From Parabacteroides sp. PF5-9 (GTDB taxonomy: Bacteria; Bacteroidota; Bacteroidia; Bacteroidales; Tannerellaceae): a DNA stretch of 64,000 nucleotides. Location of the stretch: the NCBI RefSeq assembly GCF_029893105.1, contig NZ_JARXWG010000006.1, positions 83,142 through 147,141 on the forward strand. Direction: 5' to 3'. The notes beneath the pieces are model-generated. The model did no database searches and had not been told where the DNA came from. It was given only the letters and a program-made list of their open reading frames with translations. A program made the translations under genes and the position numbers. Below, piece by piece: positions 42,384 to 53,569 of the stretch (positions are counted from its first letter, which is position 1; every line of letters starts with the position of its first letter).

Positions 42384-42467
42384 GTTAGAGGTACGTCTAA
42401 AATGATTTAGACGTACCTCTAAATGAATTTACACGTACCTCTAAATTTGTTTAGACGTACCTCTAAC
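42384..42467. repeat. Array A: four 18-bp units with 22-bp period
   Basis: Units start at 42384, 42406, 42428 and 42450. The first is inverted (GTTAGAGGTACGTCTAAA); the others are TTTAGACGTACCTCTAAA, TTTACACGTACCTCTAAA and TTTAGACGTACCTCTAAC. Spacers are 4 bp. The first and last are exact reverse complements. Confidence 0.85.
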
Positions 42468-42846
42468 AAAAAACAGAGGTAGGTATAATAAAAAAGTGAA
42501 CAGAATAGTTCTGTTATTTCTATAGGATGGAAATAATAAACGTTCGTGGTTGTTTTGTTTTTCCTTTTTAAAGGGAGATTGAAAGGGCTCTTATGATGTG
42601 TCGATTTATCAAGAAAGCGGAGGCAGACTTATTCTTTTTTTGTGGGATTTGAATTATGGTGTTGTTTGTGGCGTGTTTTGTATTGTTTTGATTATGTGTA
42701 GTTTATGATATGTCGATTTGTCGATAAATACAAATTGGCGCAATGTCTACAATTTGGATATGCAGCTGGTTGATGAGGTTTCGCGGGTCGTTTTATGGCT
42801 TGTGTCGGGCGATGAATATAGGAGGTTATAATCGTGTTTTTCGCTC

Positions 42847-42877
42847 TTTGCCCTTCATGATAAAAATGCTACCTTTG
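42847..42877 (+). promoter_or_regulatory. hisS promoter
   Basis: TTTG (42847-42850), a 19-nt spacer and TACCTTTG (42870-42877): a perfect Bacteroidales promoter about 20 nt before the hisS start. Confidence 0.75.
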
Positions 42878-42897
42878 CGACCTGATTTTAAATACTA

Positions 42898-44526
42898 ATG
42901 GTCATGCAAAAACCTTCTATTCCAAAAGGGACAAGAGATTTTTCGCCGGAAGAAATGGCGAAACGTAATTATATCTTTAATACGATTCGTGATGTTTTTC
43001 ATCTGTATGGTTTTCAGCAGATTGAAACACCTGCCATGGAGAACCTCTCTACCTTAATGGGAAAATATGGGGAAGAGGGAGATAAACTGCTGTTTAAGAT
43101 ATTAGATTCAGGGGATTATCTATCTGATTATAATGAAGAAGAGAGAGAGTTAATAGGTGAAATAGTAGATGCAAAAAAACTTCTTATTTCTAGATCAGTT
43201 ACGAATAAGAATAAGAAAGATGTAATAAGAAAATTGATAGAACTATCGGGTACTAATAATGGACAGGTTCTTATAGATGTAGTTCTAAAACAATTATTAG
43301 TAGATGGCATTCTTGTTAGAACAGAAGATGGATATTTATCCTCTGCCGAGGATATTAATTTAGACGAAATTAAAAATGTTGTTAAAAATGAGATAAATAA
43401 GGTTGCGGATGAATTGCTTAAAAATACAATAAGGCCTATTGTTGGAAAAGACAAAGGTTTGCGTTATGACCTGACGGTACCTTTTGCCCGTTTTGTCGTT
43501 CAGCATCGGAATGAGATTAATTTTCCGTTCAAACGGTATCAAATCCAACCGGTATGGCGTGCCGACAGGCCTCAGAAAGGGCGTTATCGCGAATTTTATC
43601 AATGTGATGTCGATATTATCGGCTCGGATTCGTTGATCAATGAGGTGGAACTGATTCAGATTACCGATGAGATTTTTAGCCGGTTAGGTGTCAATGTAGC
43701 CATTAAATTGAACAACCGGAAGATATTAACCGGTATTGCAGAGATCATCGGTCAGGCGGATAAAATTGTGGATATAACTGTTGCGATTGATAAATTGGAT
43801 AAGATCGGGTTAGACAAAGTCAATGAAGAGTTGCGCGGAAAAGGGTTAACCGAAGAGGCGATCGAACGCTTGCAACCGATCATTATGCTTGACGGTTCTA
43901 ATAAGGAGAAAATAGAGATACTGAAAAAGACATTGGCCGCTTCTGAAACAGGGCTAAAAGGGGTGGAGGAAGTAGAGTTTATTTTGAACAGGTTGCAATA
44001 TGTTGAGTTACGTTCTCAGTTGGAACTTGATCTGACTCTGGCTCGTGGATTGAATTATTATACCGGTGCGATATTTGAAGTAAAAGCGCTGGATGTTCAG
44101 ATCGGCAGCATAACCGGTGGAGGGCGTTATGATAACCTGACGGGTGTTTTTGGCATGGAGGGTGTATCGGGTGTTGGTATCTCCTTTGGCGCTGATCGTA
44201 TTTTTGATGTATTGAATCAATTGGAATTGTATCCGGAGGATTCGTTATTAACGACACAGCTGCTTTTTGTCAATTTTGGTGAAGTAGAAGAACAGTATCT
44301 ATTGCCGGTAGTTGCACAGGTACGCGCTGCCCATATCCGGACCGAACTCTATCCTGAAGCTGCAAAGATGAAAAAGCAGATGAGTTATGCCGATGCCAAG
44401 GGAATCCCTTTTGTTGCGATTGTCGGAGCAAATGAAATGGCGGAAAACAAGATCAATCTGAAAAATATGTTGACAGGTGAGCAGACGATGCTGACCGTCT
44501 CAGAATTAATAGCCTCCTTGAGTTAA
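42898..44526 (+). CDS. hisS: Histidyl-tRNA synthetase with a large insertion
   Basis: 542 residues; Bacteroidales HisRS is normally about 455. It charges tRNA-His. Motif 1 region [18 protein letters not shown], motif 2 [20 protein letters not shown], the histidine motif [20 protein letters not shown], motif 3 [20 protein letters not shown] and a C-terminal anticodon domain are all intact. Between residues about 77 and 184 (after [12 protein letters not shown], before KGLRYDLTV) lies extra sequence replacing the usual 20 or so residues. It is helical and very AT-rich relative to flanks. Start 42898 or 42904; both are ATG. Confidence 0.93.
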   Translation: MVMQKPSIPKGTRDFSPEEMAKRNYIFNTIRDVFHLYGFQQIETPAMENLSTLMGKYGEEGDKLLFKILDSGDYLSDYNEEERELIGEIVDAKKLLISRSVTNKNKKDVIRKLIELSGTNNGQVLIDVVLKQLLVDGILVRTEDGYLSSAEDINLDEIKNVVKNEINKVADELLKNTIRPIVGKDKGLRYDLTVPFARFVVQHRNEINFPFKRYQIQPVWRADRPQKGRYREFYQCDVDIIGSDSLINEVELIQITDEIFSRLGVNVAIKLNNRKILTGIAEIIGQADKIVDITVAIDKLDKIGLDKVNEELRGKGLTEEAIERLQPIIMLDGSNKEKIEILKKTLAASETGLKGVEEVEFILNRLQYVELRSQLELDLTLARGLNYYTGAIFEVKALDVQIGSITGGGRYDNLTGVFGMEGVSGVGISFGADRIFDVLNQLELYPEDSLLTTQLLFVNFGEVEEQYLLPVVAQVRAAHIRTELYPEAAKMKKQMSYADAKGIPFVAIVGANEMAENKINLKNMLTGEQTMLTVSELIASLS

Positions 44527-44648
44527 TCTCGACATCAAAGCGGAATATTTTACATATTGTCAGTAACAAAGACATCCTGTCAGTCGTAAAATAGGAACTG
44601 TTTTTCTTTTAACCGAAAAAATGACAGTCGGTTTGGCTGATTTTTTTT

Positions 44649-44664
44649 TGGCACAGTATTCGCA
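44649..44664 (+). promoter_or_regulatory. Possible sigma-54 promoter of groESL
   Basis: TTGGCACAGTATTCGC has GG and GC exactly 10 bp apart, the -24/-12 layout of sigma-54 promoters (TGGCACG, N4, TTGC), with one mismatch in each half. Upstream TGTCAGT occurs at 44558 and 44578 with ACTGTCA-type inverse near 44630, as expected for enhancer-binding protein sites. Confidence 0.45.
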
Positions 44665-44730
44665 AAGCATTAGGCAAACGATCAAAAATAAAAACAATTT
44701 ATACTATTAACTTATTTAAAATATCAAGAA

Positions 44731-45000
44731 ATGAATATCAAACCATTAGCAGACAGAGTGCTGATTAAGCCGGCTGCAGCAGAAGAAAAAACAGTGGGTG
44801 GAATTATTATTCCTGATTCAGCAAAAGAAAAACCTCTAAAAGGTGAAGTAGTTGCCGCAGGTAACGGAACAAAAGATGAAGAAATGGTTGTAAAACCGGG
44901 TGATAATGTATTGTATGGTAAATATGCCGGAACAGAAATCGAGTTCGATGGTGAGCAATACCTGATCATGCGTCAATCTGATATTTTAGCAATAATATAA
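44731..45000 (+). CDS. groES: Co-chaperonin GroES
   Basis: 89 residues. The heptameric lid of Gro[22 protein letters not shown], the mobile loop [15 protein letters not shown], and the roof-to-base stretch [20 protein letters not shown] are typical. It lies 22 bp before groEL in the standard operon. Confidence 0.97.
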   Translation: MNIKPLADRVLIKPAAAEEKTVGGIIIPDSAKEKPLKGEVVAAGNGTKDEEMVVKPGDNVLYGKYAGTEIEFDGEQYLIMRQSDILAII

Positions 45001-45016
45001 TATCTAAAAAACATAA

Positions 45017-46660
<1,644 letters not shown>

Positions 46661-46680
46661 TCAACAATCCCAATAATATA

Positions 46681-46716
46681 AAAAAGTCGAGTAGATATTT
46701 CTACTCGACTTTTTTT
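46681..46716. terminator. Bidirectional terminator after groEL
   Basis: GTCGAGTAGA (46686-46695) and TCTACTCGAC (46700-46709) with A and T runs on the two sides. It serves groEL and the convergent porin-like gene. Confidence 0.9.
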
Positions 46717-46750
46717 ATGTTTACAACTCTCTATTGTTTGAAGAATACGT

Positions 46751-47344
46751 TTAGAAAAGAACTGCTGCGGTAATAGACCAACCTCTGTTTTTACCCTTTC
46801 CATCTATGACGGAAGAGGCATTGATCGGTGAAGAGCTAAAATCATTGGTCAGACCTAATCCATAATTCAACCCGACTTGCAGATGATTAAATACTTCAGC
46901 TCCCAATCCGAAATTTAATCCGGCGCCAAAGCTTTTTGCTTCTATCTGATTGCCTACCACATTCCATATTTTATCTCCACCGACTCTGAATCCGACATAC
47001 GGACCGGCATTCAAATAAGCTTTCACCAAAGGAATACCGAATTTCCATTTAAAGTTAACCGGGATATCGATATAGTCGGTTTTCATATTCTCCTGATCCC
47101 TTTCCATTCCCTTTTGCGAATAGAGGATAGCAGCATCCAATCCGATACCCAATAGGGGTATGGTTGTTTCAAGCATAGGGCCGATATGAAAGCCGGTTAC
47201 ATTATCTGCTTCCAGTACATCCGAACTAAAGTGAACAGAGGAAATATTGAGTCCGCCTTTTACTCCAAACCGAATCTGAGCCTGAGCTGGCGAGGCAATC
47301 AAAGCCATAAAGGCAACTAAAACAAGACCAATAATCTTTTTCAT
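46751..47344 (-). CDS. Outer membrane beta-barrel protein (PorT-like)
   Basis: 197 residues with a signal peptide (MKKIIGLVLVAFMALIASPA, cut after AQA). The mature part is an 8-strand-type barrel: RFGVKGGLNISSVHFSS, FHIGPMLETTIPLLGIGLDA, KAYLNAGPYVGFRVGG and LQVGLNYGLGLTNDF, ending in the aromatic strand WSITAAVLF. The role is unknown; these are common small barrels of Bacteroidales. Confidence 0.85.
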   Translation of the reverse strand: MKKIIGLVLVAFMALIASPAQAQIRFGVKGGLNISSVHFSSDVLEADNVTGFHIGPMLETTIPLLGIGLDAAILYSQKGMERDQENMKTDYIDIPVNFKWKFGIPLVKAYLNAGPYVGFRVGGDKIWNVVGNQIEAKSFGAGLNFGLGAEVFNHLQVGLNYGLGLTNDFSSSPINASSVIDGKGKNRGWSITAAVLF

Positions 47345-47448
47345 TATTTTTTATTTAAATGATTAAACGTTGCAAATAAACGTACTTTTTAAATAATAAA
47401 CAAATGAATAGATCGAACTGTTTTGAGCGATTTCGATTGTCTGGATAT

Positions 47449-47482
47449 AAAAAAAGGTTATCTAATTTTAGTTAGATAACCT
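47449..47482 (-). terminator. Terminator of the 47510 gene
   Basis: AGGTTATCTAA (47455-47465) and TTAGATAACCT (47472-47482); in leftward direction it is followed by seven T. It ends the zinc-peptidase transcript. Confidence 0.85.
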
Positions 47483-47509
47483 CTTTCTTATTTGTGCAGT
47501 AAGATTGGC

Positions 47510-48196
47510 TTACCCTCTGTTTCTTCCTCCAAGGAATATCATAATGTAATACAGTAAAGTAGCCAAAGAGCCGAGTGCTGCAACAACATAGGTGTAGGCC
47601 GCAGATTTTAAGGCATCTTCAGCTTTGTCATGCGTAGCAACATTTGTGATGCCGGCACGGTTCAGCCAGACCAATGCCCGTCGACTGGCGTTGATTTCTA
47701 CAGGCAGGGTAATGAAGCTAAAAAGCGTTGTTGTTGCAAACAAGATAATCCCAAACAAGAGCAGCTGAGGGAATGTATTGATCAATAACATACCACCCAA
47801 TAAGACCCATGTCATAATGCTCGATGAAAAGCTGACCACAGGAACTAATGCCGAGCGCATCTTTAATGGAGCATAAGCGGTAGCATGTTGAATGGCATGC
47901 CCACATTCATGCGCCGCAACGGCCGCAGCGGCTACGCTGTTGCTGTAGTAAACCGATTCACTTAAATTGACTGTTTTATTTGTCGGATTATAGTTGTCGG
48001 TTAAATGTCCGCGTGTAGCAGTTACCTGTACGTCATAGATCTCGTTATCACGTAACATCTTTTCTGCGACGTCCTTTCCTGTCATCCCGTTGGGCAACGG
48101 AATCTGCGAATACCTTTCAAACTTACGTTGCAGACTGGAGGATACCAGCCAACTCAACAGCGCAAAACCTATAAAAAGAATCCAATACATACTCAT
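47510..48196 (-). CDS. Membrane zinc metallopeptidase (YugP-like)
   Basis: 228 residues. The zinc motif is HECGHAIQHA at about residue 91, with three or four hydrophobic helices: the N-terminus (YWILFIGFALLSWLVSS) and the second half (IMTWVLLGGMLLINTFPQLL, ALGSLATLLYYIMIFLGG). This is the PF04298 group of neutral zinc peptidases, whose substrates are unknown. Confidence 0.85.
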   Translation of the reverse strand: MSMYWILFIGFALLSWLVSSSLQRKFERYSQIPLPNGMTGKDVAEKMLRDNEIYDVQVTATRGHLTDNYNPTNKTVNLSESVYYSNSVAAAAVAAHECGHAIQHATAYAPLKMRSALVPVVSFSSSIMTWVLLGGMLLINTFPQLLLFGIILFATTTLFSFITLPVEINASRRALVWLNRAGITNVATHDKAEDALKSAAYTYVVAALGSLATLLYYIMIFLGGRNRG

Positions 48197-48251
48197 AACT
48201 ATCTTATTTTACTTGTTCATAAAAAGGAAAACAAAAACTTTGCCAAAAATT

Positions 48252-48298
48252 AAAATGGCAGAAGCATTTCCTATCAGGATGTGGTCTTCTGCCATTTT
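48252..48298 (-). terminator. Terminator of purA
   Basis: AAAATGGCAGAAG (48252-48264) and CTTCTGCCATTTT (48286-48298) form a 13-bp stem. In leftward direction it is followed by a T-rich stretch. Confidence 0.75.
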
Positions 48299-48326
48299 GT
48301 AACTAATTATCAGTTGTTTTGTTCAA

Positions 48327-49598
48327 TCAATTGTCGGTGTACCTGACAATCGTCTGTGCCCGATCGGGTCCGACAGAAACGATTTTAATCGGTACTTCAA
48401 GTTCTTCTTCAAGGAATGTCAGGTAGGCATTGAATTCTTCCGGAAATTCATCCTCGCTCTGCATTTTTGTCATATCGGTTTTCCATCCGGGCAGTTCCAC
48501 ATAAACCGGTTGGATCGAATCGTCTATTTCAAATGGGAATTCGGTCATCTCTTGGCCATTCATGGTATAACCGACACACGCCTGAATTGTTTCGAAACTA
48601 TCCAATACATCACTTTTCATCATGATCAGCTGAGTGACTCCATTGAGCATAATCGAATATTTGAGGGCGACAAGATCGATCCAGCCGCAACGACGTTTTC
48701 TGCCGGTCACCGAGCCAAACTCATGGCCGATCTGACAGATTTGTTCTCCCGTTTCATCGAATAGTTCGGTGGGGAATGGTCCGCTACCGACGCGTGTACA
48801 ATAGGCTTTAAAGATTCCGTATACTTCACCGATATTACGGGGAGAAACACCCAGTCCGGTGCAACATCCGGCACAAATTGTATTCGATGAGGTCACAAAC
48901 GGGTAGGAGCCGAAATCAATATCCAGCATAGTGCCTTGAGCACCTTCTGCCAGTACCGATTTTCCTTCTTTCAGATAGTTGTTCACGACATGTTCGCTGT
49001 CGATCAACATAAATTTTTTCAGGTATTCTATTCCTTCAAACCACTCCTTTTCCAGATCAGCGATGTCATAGGAGTAATTCAATGATTGCAATATCGCCTC
49101 ATGCCTTGCTTTGGCGGCATTGTATTTGTTTTCGAAATTGTGCAAAATATCTCCGACGCGCATCCCGTTACGGCTGATTTTATCGGTATAAGTCGGACCG
49201 ATTCCTTTGCCGGTCGTGCCGATTTTACCAGCTCCTTTAGCTGCTTCGTAAGCCGCATCCAGCATACGATGAGTAGGTAAGATCAAATGTGCTTTTTTAG
49301 AAATGGCTAAACGTTTAGTCAGATCATGTCCGCTGGCGGCTAAAGCTTCCGCTTCTTGTTTGAATAATAACGGATCCAAGACCACTCCATTTCCGATTAC
49401 ATTTAGCTTTCCTCCCTGGAAAATACCGGAAGGAATAGAACGGAGGATATACTTTTTGCCATCAAACTCTAATGTATGTCCCGCATTTGGTCCTCCCTGG
49501 AAACGGGCGATTACATCGTAATCCGGCGTCAGTACATCGACAATTTTCCCTTTGCCTTCATCTCCCCATTGTAATCCTAATAAAACGTCTACTTTCAT
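48327..49598 (-). CDS. purA: Adenylosuccinate synthetase
   Basis: 423 residues. First dedicated step from IMP to AMP, using GTP and aspartate. GLQWGDEGKGKIVDVL (GTP-binding loop), GGPNAGHTLEFDGKKYILRS, GTTGKGIGPTYTDKISRNGM and TGRKRRCGWIDLVALKYSI are all conserved. Length is normal. It is 32 bp downstream of the fur-like gene on the same strand, so probably co-transcribed. Confidence 0.97.
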   Translation of the reverse strand: MKVDVLLGLQWGDEGKGKIVDVLTPDYDVIARFQGGPNAGHTLEFDGKKYILRSIPSGIFQGGKLNVIGNGVVLDPLLFKQEAEALAASGHDLTKRLAISKKAHLILPTHRMLDAAYEAAKGAGKIGTTGKGIGPTYTDKISRNGMRVGDILHNFENKYNAAKARHEAILQSLNYSYDIADLEKEWFEGIEYLKKFMLIDSEHVVNNYLKEGKSVLAEGAQGTMLDIDFGSYPFVTSSNTICAGCCTGLGVSPRNIGEVYGIFKAYCTRVGSGPFPTELFDETGEQICQIGHEFGSVTGRKRRCGWIDLVALKYSIMLNGVTQLIMMKSDVLDSFETIQACVGYTMNGQEMTEFPFEIDDSIQPVYVELPGWKTDMTKMQSEDEFPEEFNAYLTFLEEELEVPIKIVSVGPDRAQTIVRYTDN

Positions 49599-49630
49599 TT
49601 TTTTCTTTAAATATATAGGCTATTAATACT

Positions 49631-50095
49631 TTATTTTCTTACGGTTTGTTTTTTGTATTTGCATTTACTGCAAACGCCATAAATATATAAACAATGAAAT
49701 TCGGGTGTAAATCGTGTTACACGCATATTCTTTACAAATGTTTTAAATATTTGATTACGTATTTCACGGATTGCTCCGCATTTTGTACAGATAAGATGTT
49801 GGTGCGTTTCTGCCAGGCGACGTAGTTCGTATTGAACAGATTGTGAGGTTAACTGGTGTCTGACAATTAATCCGGCATCAATCAATACCTCAATGGTGTT
49901 ATAAAGAGTGGCTTTGCTGACATGATAGTTTTGCTCTTCCAGATCCTGATATAACAGGGTTATATCGAAATGTCCGGGAAAGTGGCAGATACGTTCGAAT
50001 ATAGTATACCTTTCCTCAGTTTTCCGGAGTTGTTTCCCTATCAGATACTCGGTAAACTGTTCACGCATTTCGGTATATAACTTCGTCCCAATCAT
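49631..50095 (-). CDS. Fur-family transcription regulator
   Basis: 154 residues. Winged-helix (RKTEERYTIFERICHFPGHF, YHVSKATLYNTIEVLIDAGL) and dimerisation domain with two CxxC pairs (LICTKCGAI and GVCSKCKY) that bind structural zinc. The sensory metal-site histidine HQHLIC is present. It could be an iron, zinc or peroxide sensor; the sequence does not decide. Confidence 0.88.
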   Translation of the reverse strand: MIGTKLYTEMREQFTEYLIGKQLRKTEERYTIFERICHFPGHFDITLLYQDLEEQNYHVSKATLYNTIEVLIDAGLIVRHQLTSQSVQYELRRLAETHQHLICTKCGAIREIRNQIFKTFVKNMRVTRFTPEFHCLYIYGVCSKCKYKKQTVRK

Positions 50096-50233
50096 GTCGC
50101 CATTTCACGCGGAGGACAAAGGTAACGTATTTATTTTAAACGTAAAACGGTTGAAGAAGAATATGTCTGCATTTCTGCGAATCAGTAGTTAAAGAAATGA
50201 AATACGGAGAGGGCTATCTTTATTCATGTGCAT

Positions 50234-50375
50234 CTGTTACCCGTTTTATCGGAGACTGTTACCTGTTTTTCCCGAAAGAATTAATCGTCTAACGGTTGGA
50301 TCACTTTCGTCTACCAATTGGGTCACTATCGTCTACCAGCTGGTGCCTAATCGTCTACCAACTGGTAGACGATTA
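50234..50375. repeat. Array B: units with 22-bp period
   Basis: Units beginning TCGTCTA start at 50285, 50307, 50329 and 50351: TCGTCTAACGGTTGGATCAC, TCGTCTACCAATTGGGTCAC, TCGTCTACCAGCTGGTGCCT and TCGTCTACCAACTGGTAGAC. The last folds back on itself. Just before, CTGTTACC repeats at 50234 and 50256, again 22 bp apart but of different sequence. Confidence 0.8.
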
Positions 50376-50459
50376 ATTTTAGGAAATAAAGACACAGTTC
50401 ATTCTTATGATTCGAAGAGCAGTTCTGCGACTTTTAGGTAAGGGTATTCGTTCTTACTG

Positions 50460-50490
50460 TTTGTATTTTGTCCGGAGCGCGTTATCTTTG
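50460..50490 (+). promoter_or_regulatory. Nitroreductase operon promoter
   Basis: TTTG (50460-50463), 19-nt spacer, TATCTTTG (50483-50490): a perfect Bacteroidales promoter. Confidence 0.75.
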
Positions 50491-50549
50491 CATACACTCA
50501 AGTAAAAAATGAGGATCGTTTGTTGTCCGCATTATAAATAACGATAGAT

Positions 50550-51092
50550 ATGAATAGTTTCGCTGAATTAATAAAGAATAGAAGAAGTACACGGAAATTT
50601 ACCGATCAGTTATTGACTCCCGAGCAGGTAGAATCCCTTTTGAAGGCCGGATTAATGGCTCCTGCTTCAAAGAGAAAAAATCCCTGGCATTTTATCGTTG
50701 TCGAAGATAAAGAGATGCTTAGCCGCTTGGCAGCGTGTAAAGAACATGGTGCCTCCTTTATCGAAGGGGCGGCTCTGGCGATTGTCGTGTTGGCCAGTGT
50801 GATGGAGAGCGATGTCTGGATAGAGGATGCTTCGGTCGCTTCGATCTATATGCAGCTTCAGGCCGAAGATCTTGGACTGGGGAGTTGCTGGTGTCAGATC
50901 CGTAGCCGGGTGACAGCCGACGAGACCGATTCGAACGATTATGTACGTCGGTTATTGAATATCCCTTATCAATTGGATGTCCTTTCGATCATTGCGTTTG
51001 GCTATAAAGATCAGGAGAGAAAGCCGTTTGACGAGGCTCACTTACAATGGGAGAAAGTGCATATCGGAAGTTTTCAGATGGGTGAAGAGTAA
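50550..51092 (+). CDS. Nitroreductase-family protein
   Basis: 180 residues, FMN-dependent NAD(P)H oxidoreductase fold. FAELIKNRRSTRKFTDQLLT (phosphate-binding RRSTR), LMAPASKRKNPWHFIVVED, and a C-terminal IIAFGYKDQERKPFDE (the GYK motif). The substrate is unknown. First gene of a run to maf. Confidence 0.9.
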   Translation: MNSFAELIKNRRSTRKFTDQLLTPEQVESLLKAGLMAPASKRKNPWHFIVVEDKEMLSRLAACKEHGASFIEGAALAIVVLASVMESDVWIEDASVASIYMQLQAEDLGLGSCWCQIRSRVTADETDSNDYVRRLLNIPYQLDVLSIIAFGYKDQERKPFDEAHLQWEKVHIGSFQMGEE

Positions 51093-51104
51093 AAAAACAG
51101 ATCG

Positions 51105-51872
51105 ATGTTGGTTGTTTTTATAGGAGCAGGTAATCTGGCGACCCATCTGGCTTTGGAGATGTCGCGTAAAGGGCTGAGAGTCGGACAGGTGTATAGCCGG
51201 ACGGAGGAGAGTGCCGCTGATTTGGCTCGGCAGTTAGACTGTGCGTGGACAATTGATCCCCAGGCGATCCGGTCGGATGGTGATCTGTATGTGTTTGCAG
51301 TTAAAGACGCGGCATTACCGGCTGTTATCTCGCAGCTGAAACCCAACAACGGTTTGTGGGTGCATACGGCAGGCAGTATGCCGATGGATATCTTCAAAGG
51401 GTATACGTCTCGTTACGGCGTGTTTTATCCCTTGCAGACATTCAGTAAAAGACGATCGGTTGATTTTAGCCAAATTCCTGTTTTCTTGGAAGCAGCCCGA
51501 GAGGAAGATCTTAACGTCCTGTCTGAGGTTGCCCAACAACTTTCTGACCATGTGGAGATTTTATCCTCGGAGAAACGCAAACGGTTGCATTTGGCAGCGG
51601 TTTTTGCCAATAATTTTACCAATCATATGTATGTATTGGCTGGAAAAATTCTTGAAAAAGAACATCTCCCTATCGATGTACTGCGACCGTTAATTGATGA
51701 AACTGCCGCTAAAATACATGATATGCCGCCTTTGCAGGCTCAAACCGGGCCGGCGGTTCGCTACGATGAAAATGTAATCAATAAACAATTGGATATGCTG
51801 ACCGATCCGCAGATGAAAGCTCTTTATCAGCTGATTAGCCAAAATATACATAAAGAAGCAACGAATGAGTAG
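51105..51872 (+). CDS. DUF2520 Rossmann-fold protein
   Basis: 255 residues. N-terminal NAD(P)-binding domain ([20 protein letters not shown]) and a helical C-terminal domain ([40 protein letters not shown]). Family fused from pyrroline-5-carboxylate reductase-like and 6PGDH-like parts; the reaction is unknown. Its end overlaps the kdsC-like gene by 8 bp. Confidence 0.88.
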   Translation: MLVVFIGAGNLATHLALEMSRKGLRVGQVYSRTEESAADLARQLDCAWTIDPQAIRSDGDLYVFAVKDAALPAVISQLKPNNGLWVHTAGSMPMDIFKGYTSRYGVFYPLQTFSKRRSVDFSQIPVFLEAAREEDLNVLSEVAQQLSDHVEILSSEKRKRLHLAAVFANNFTNHMYVLAGKILEKEHLPIDVLRPLIDETAAKIHDMPPLQAQTGPAVRYDENVINKQLDMLTDPQMKALYQLISQNIHKEATNE

Positions 51873-52386
51873 TATCAATTATGATCTGAAGAAGATCAAA
51901 GCATTTGTTTTTGATGTGGATGGAGTGCTTTCAAGTGATATCGTACCGCTTCACCCGAACGGCGATCCGATGCGCACGGTGAATATCAAAGATGGCTATG
52001 CCTTGCAGCTGGCTGTCAAAAAAGGGTATCATGTGGCTATAATCACCGGAGGATATACTGATTCGGTCGAATTGCGCTTTTCCCGTTTGGGCATTCCACA
52101 TATTTATATGCGTAGTGCGATAAAAATAGACGATTTTAATGATTTTATGGCGAAAACCGGATTGCATCCGGATGAAGTCATTTATGCCGGTGATGACATC
52201 CCTGATATGGAAGTGATGAAACAAGTCGGATTGCCTGTTGCTCCGGCCGATGCCGCACCGGAGATCAAAGCTGTAGCCAAATACATCAGTGCCCGAAGGG
52301 GAGGAGAGGGGATTGCCCGTGATGTGATTGAACAGACGATGAAGGCGCAGGGGAAATGGATGTGTGACGAGGCTTTTGGCTGGTAA
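51865..52386 (+). CDS. kdsC: KdsC-like HAD phosphatase
   Basis: 173 residues. HAD motif [15 protein letters not shown] (nucleophile D), [18 protein letters not shown] and [20 protein letters not shown] are those of 3-deoxy-D-manno-octulosonate 8-phosphate phosphatase, the capless tetrameric class C0. It acts in lipopolysaccharide core synthesis. Confidence 0.85.
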   Translation: MSSINYDLKKIKAFVFDVDGVLSSDIVPLHPNGDPMRTVNIKDGYALQLAVKKGYHVAIITGGYTDSVELRFSRLGIPHIYMRSAIKIDDFNDFMAKTGLHPDEVIYAGDDIPDMEVMKQVGLPVAPADAAPEIKAVAKYISARRGGEGIARDVIEQTMKAQGKWMCDEAFGW

Positions 52387-52398
52387 AACAAAGATAAA

Positions 52399-52983
52399 AT
52401 GCTTGAAAATCTCAAAAAATACAAACTTGTTCTGGGGTCGAACTCTCCACGACGCAAGGAGTTGTTAAAAGGGTTGGGGTTGGATTTCGAGGTTCGTGTG
52501 ATTGCGGATGTAGACGAATCCTACTCGCCTTTATTGCAGCCTGTGGATATTCCTGAAAGTATCGCCCGCAAAAAGGCGGATGCTTATCAAACAGGACTGG
52601 CGGTCAACGAATTATTGATAACAGCCGATACAATCGTATGGTCGTCTGAGAAAGTACTGGGTAAACCGGTCGACTTTGAAGATGCAGTCTGTATGCTTCA
52701 CGAACTATCCGGCCATGTGCATCAGGTGATTACAGGTGTTTGTCTGATGGCGCAGGAGCGGTCGCTCTCTTTTTCTGTGACCTCGGATGTTCAATTTGCC
52801 CAATTAACCGATGAAGAAATTCGTTATTATGTCACGCATTACAAACCTTATGATAAAGCCGGTGCTTATGGTATCCAGGAGTGGATCGGATATATTGGCG
52901 TGGAAGGCATAACAGGTAGTTTTTATAATGTCATGGGTTTACCGATACAACGATTGTATCAGGAATTAAAAACTTTTCAATAA
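52399..52983 (+). CDS. maf: Maf-like nucleotide pyrophosphatase
   Basis: 194 residues. LVLGSNSPRRKELLKGLGLD, ITADTIVWSSEKVLGKP, HVHQVITGVCLMAQ and YDKAGAYGIQEWIGYIGVEG are the conserved motifs. The family hydrolyses non-canonical or dTTP/UTP nucleotides. Confidence 0.93.
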   Translation: MLENLKKYKLVLGSNSPRRKELLKGLGLDFEVRVIADVDESYSPLLQPVDIPESIARKKADAYQTGLAVNELLITADTIVWSSEKVLGKPVDFEDAVCMLHELSGHVHQVITGVCLMAQERSLSFSVTSDVQFAQLTDEEIRYYVTHYKPYDKAGAYGIQEWIGYIGVEGITGSFYNVMGLPIQRLYQELKTFQ

Positions 52984-53117
52984 AAATAAAAAACAAGTTT
53001 TATAAAACTTGCGCATTTATTTATGTATTTTTGCCCTCGTTTTTGGAGATAAATAATGGAGTAGGGAAGTTGATGTCCTGTGATAGGACAGCATCCCGTG
53101 TGTGTTAATCTAATATA

Positions 53118-53564
53118 ATGAAAGTAGAAAAAAAGTTTGTTCTTTTTTTATTAGTATCTGTATGTCTTTTTTGTTCTTGCGAGGATAATGAAAGTAATAA
53201 TGAAAATATCTTAACGAATACGCAATGGCGATTGGAAGGATTTGTGAATGGGAATACGGGGAAAATGACCCCTCCTTTAAGAGAGGGTAACCTGTATTAT
53301 ACGCTCTATTTTGACCGGAATACATTAATCGGAATGGGAGCCGTCAATACTTTTAAAGGCAAATATACGATCGACAACACGGCAAACTTAGCCATGCAGA
53401 TTATTCAACAATCGCATGAACAAAGCGGAAAAGGAGACGATCAAAAATACATCAGCGCCTTAAAATCCGTTCGATCCTATAAGAAAACAACCAGTGTGCT
53501 TAGCCTCTATTATGAGGGAAACAATTTCATGAAATTTAAACGAATGGGAAACGGGAATAATTGA
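53118..53564 (+). CDS. META/DUF4847-like lipoprotein
   Basis: 148 residues with a lipoprotein signal (FVLFLLVSVCLFCSC). The domain runs TNTQWRLEGFVNGNTGKMTP, YYTLYFDRNTLIGMGAVNTF and ends SLYYEGNNFMKFKRMG, as in Bacteroidales DUF4847 lipoproteins. Function unknown. A -7 match TATTTTTG lies 85 bp upstream. Confidence 0.75.
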   Translation: MKVEKKFVLFLLVSVCLFCSCEDNESNNENILTNTQWRLEGFVNGNTGKMTPPLREGNLYYTLYFDRNTLIGMGAVNTFKGKYTIDNTANLAMQIIQQSHEQSGKGDDQKYISALKSVRSYKKTTSVLSLYYEGNNFMKFKRMGNGNN

Positions 53565-53569
53565 TTTTT

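Larger units (their letters stand above)
42240..42897. other. Long intergenic region with a repeat array
   Basis: No gene. It holds the 22-bp-period array at 42384-42467, a short palindrome ACAGAATAGTTCTGT (about 42499-42513) and the hisS promoter near its right end. Confidence 0.6.
50096..50549. other. Intergenic region with repeat array and promoter
   Basis: No gene. It contains array B (50234-50375) and, near its right end, the nitroreductase promoter. Confidence 0.6.

Noticed and set aside
42384..42467. CRISPR array
   Set aside because: Units are 18 bp with 4-bp spacers, partly inverted, with no cas genes; the same is true of the other 22-bp arrays.
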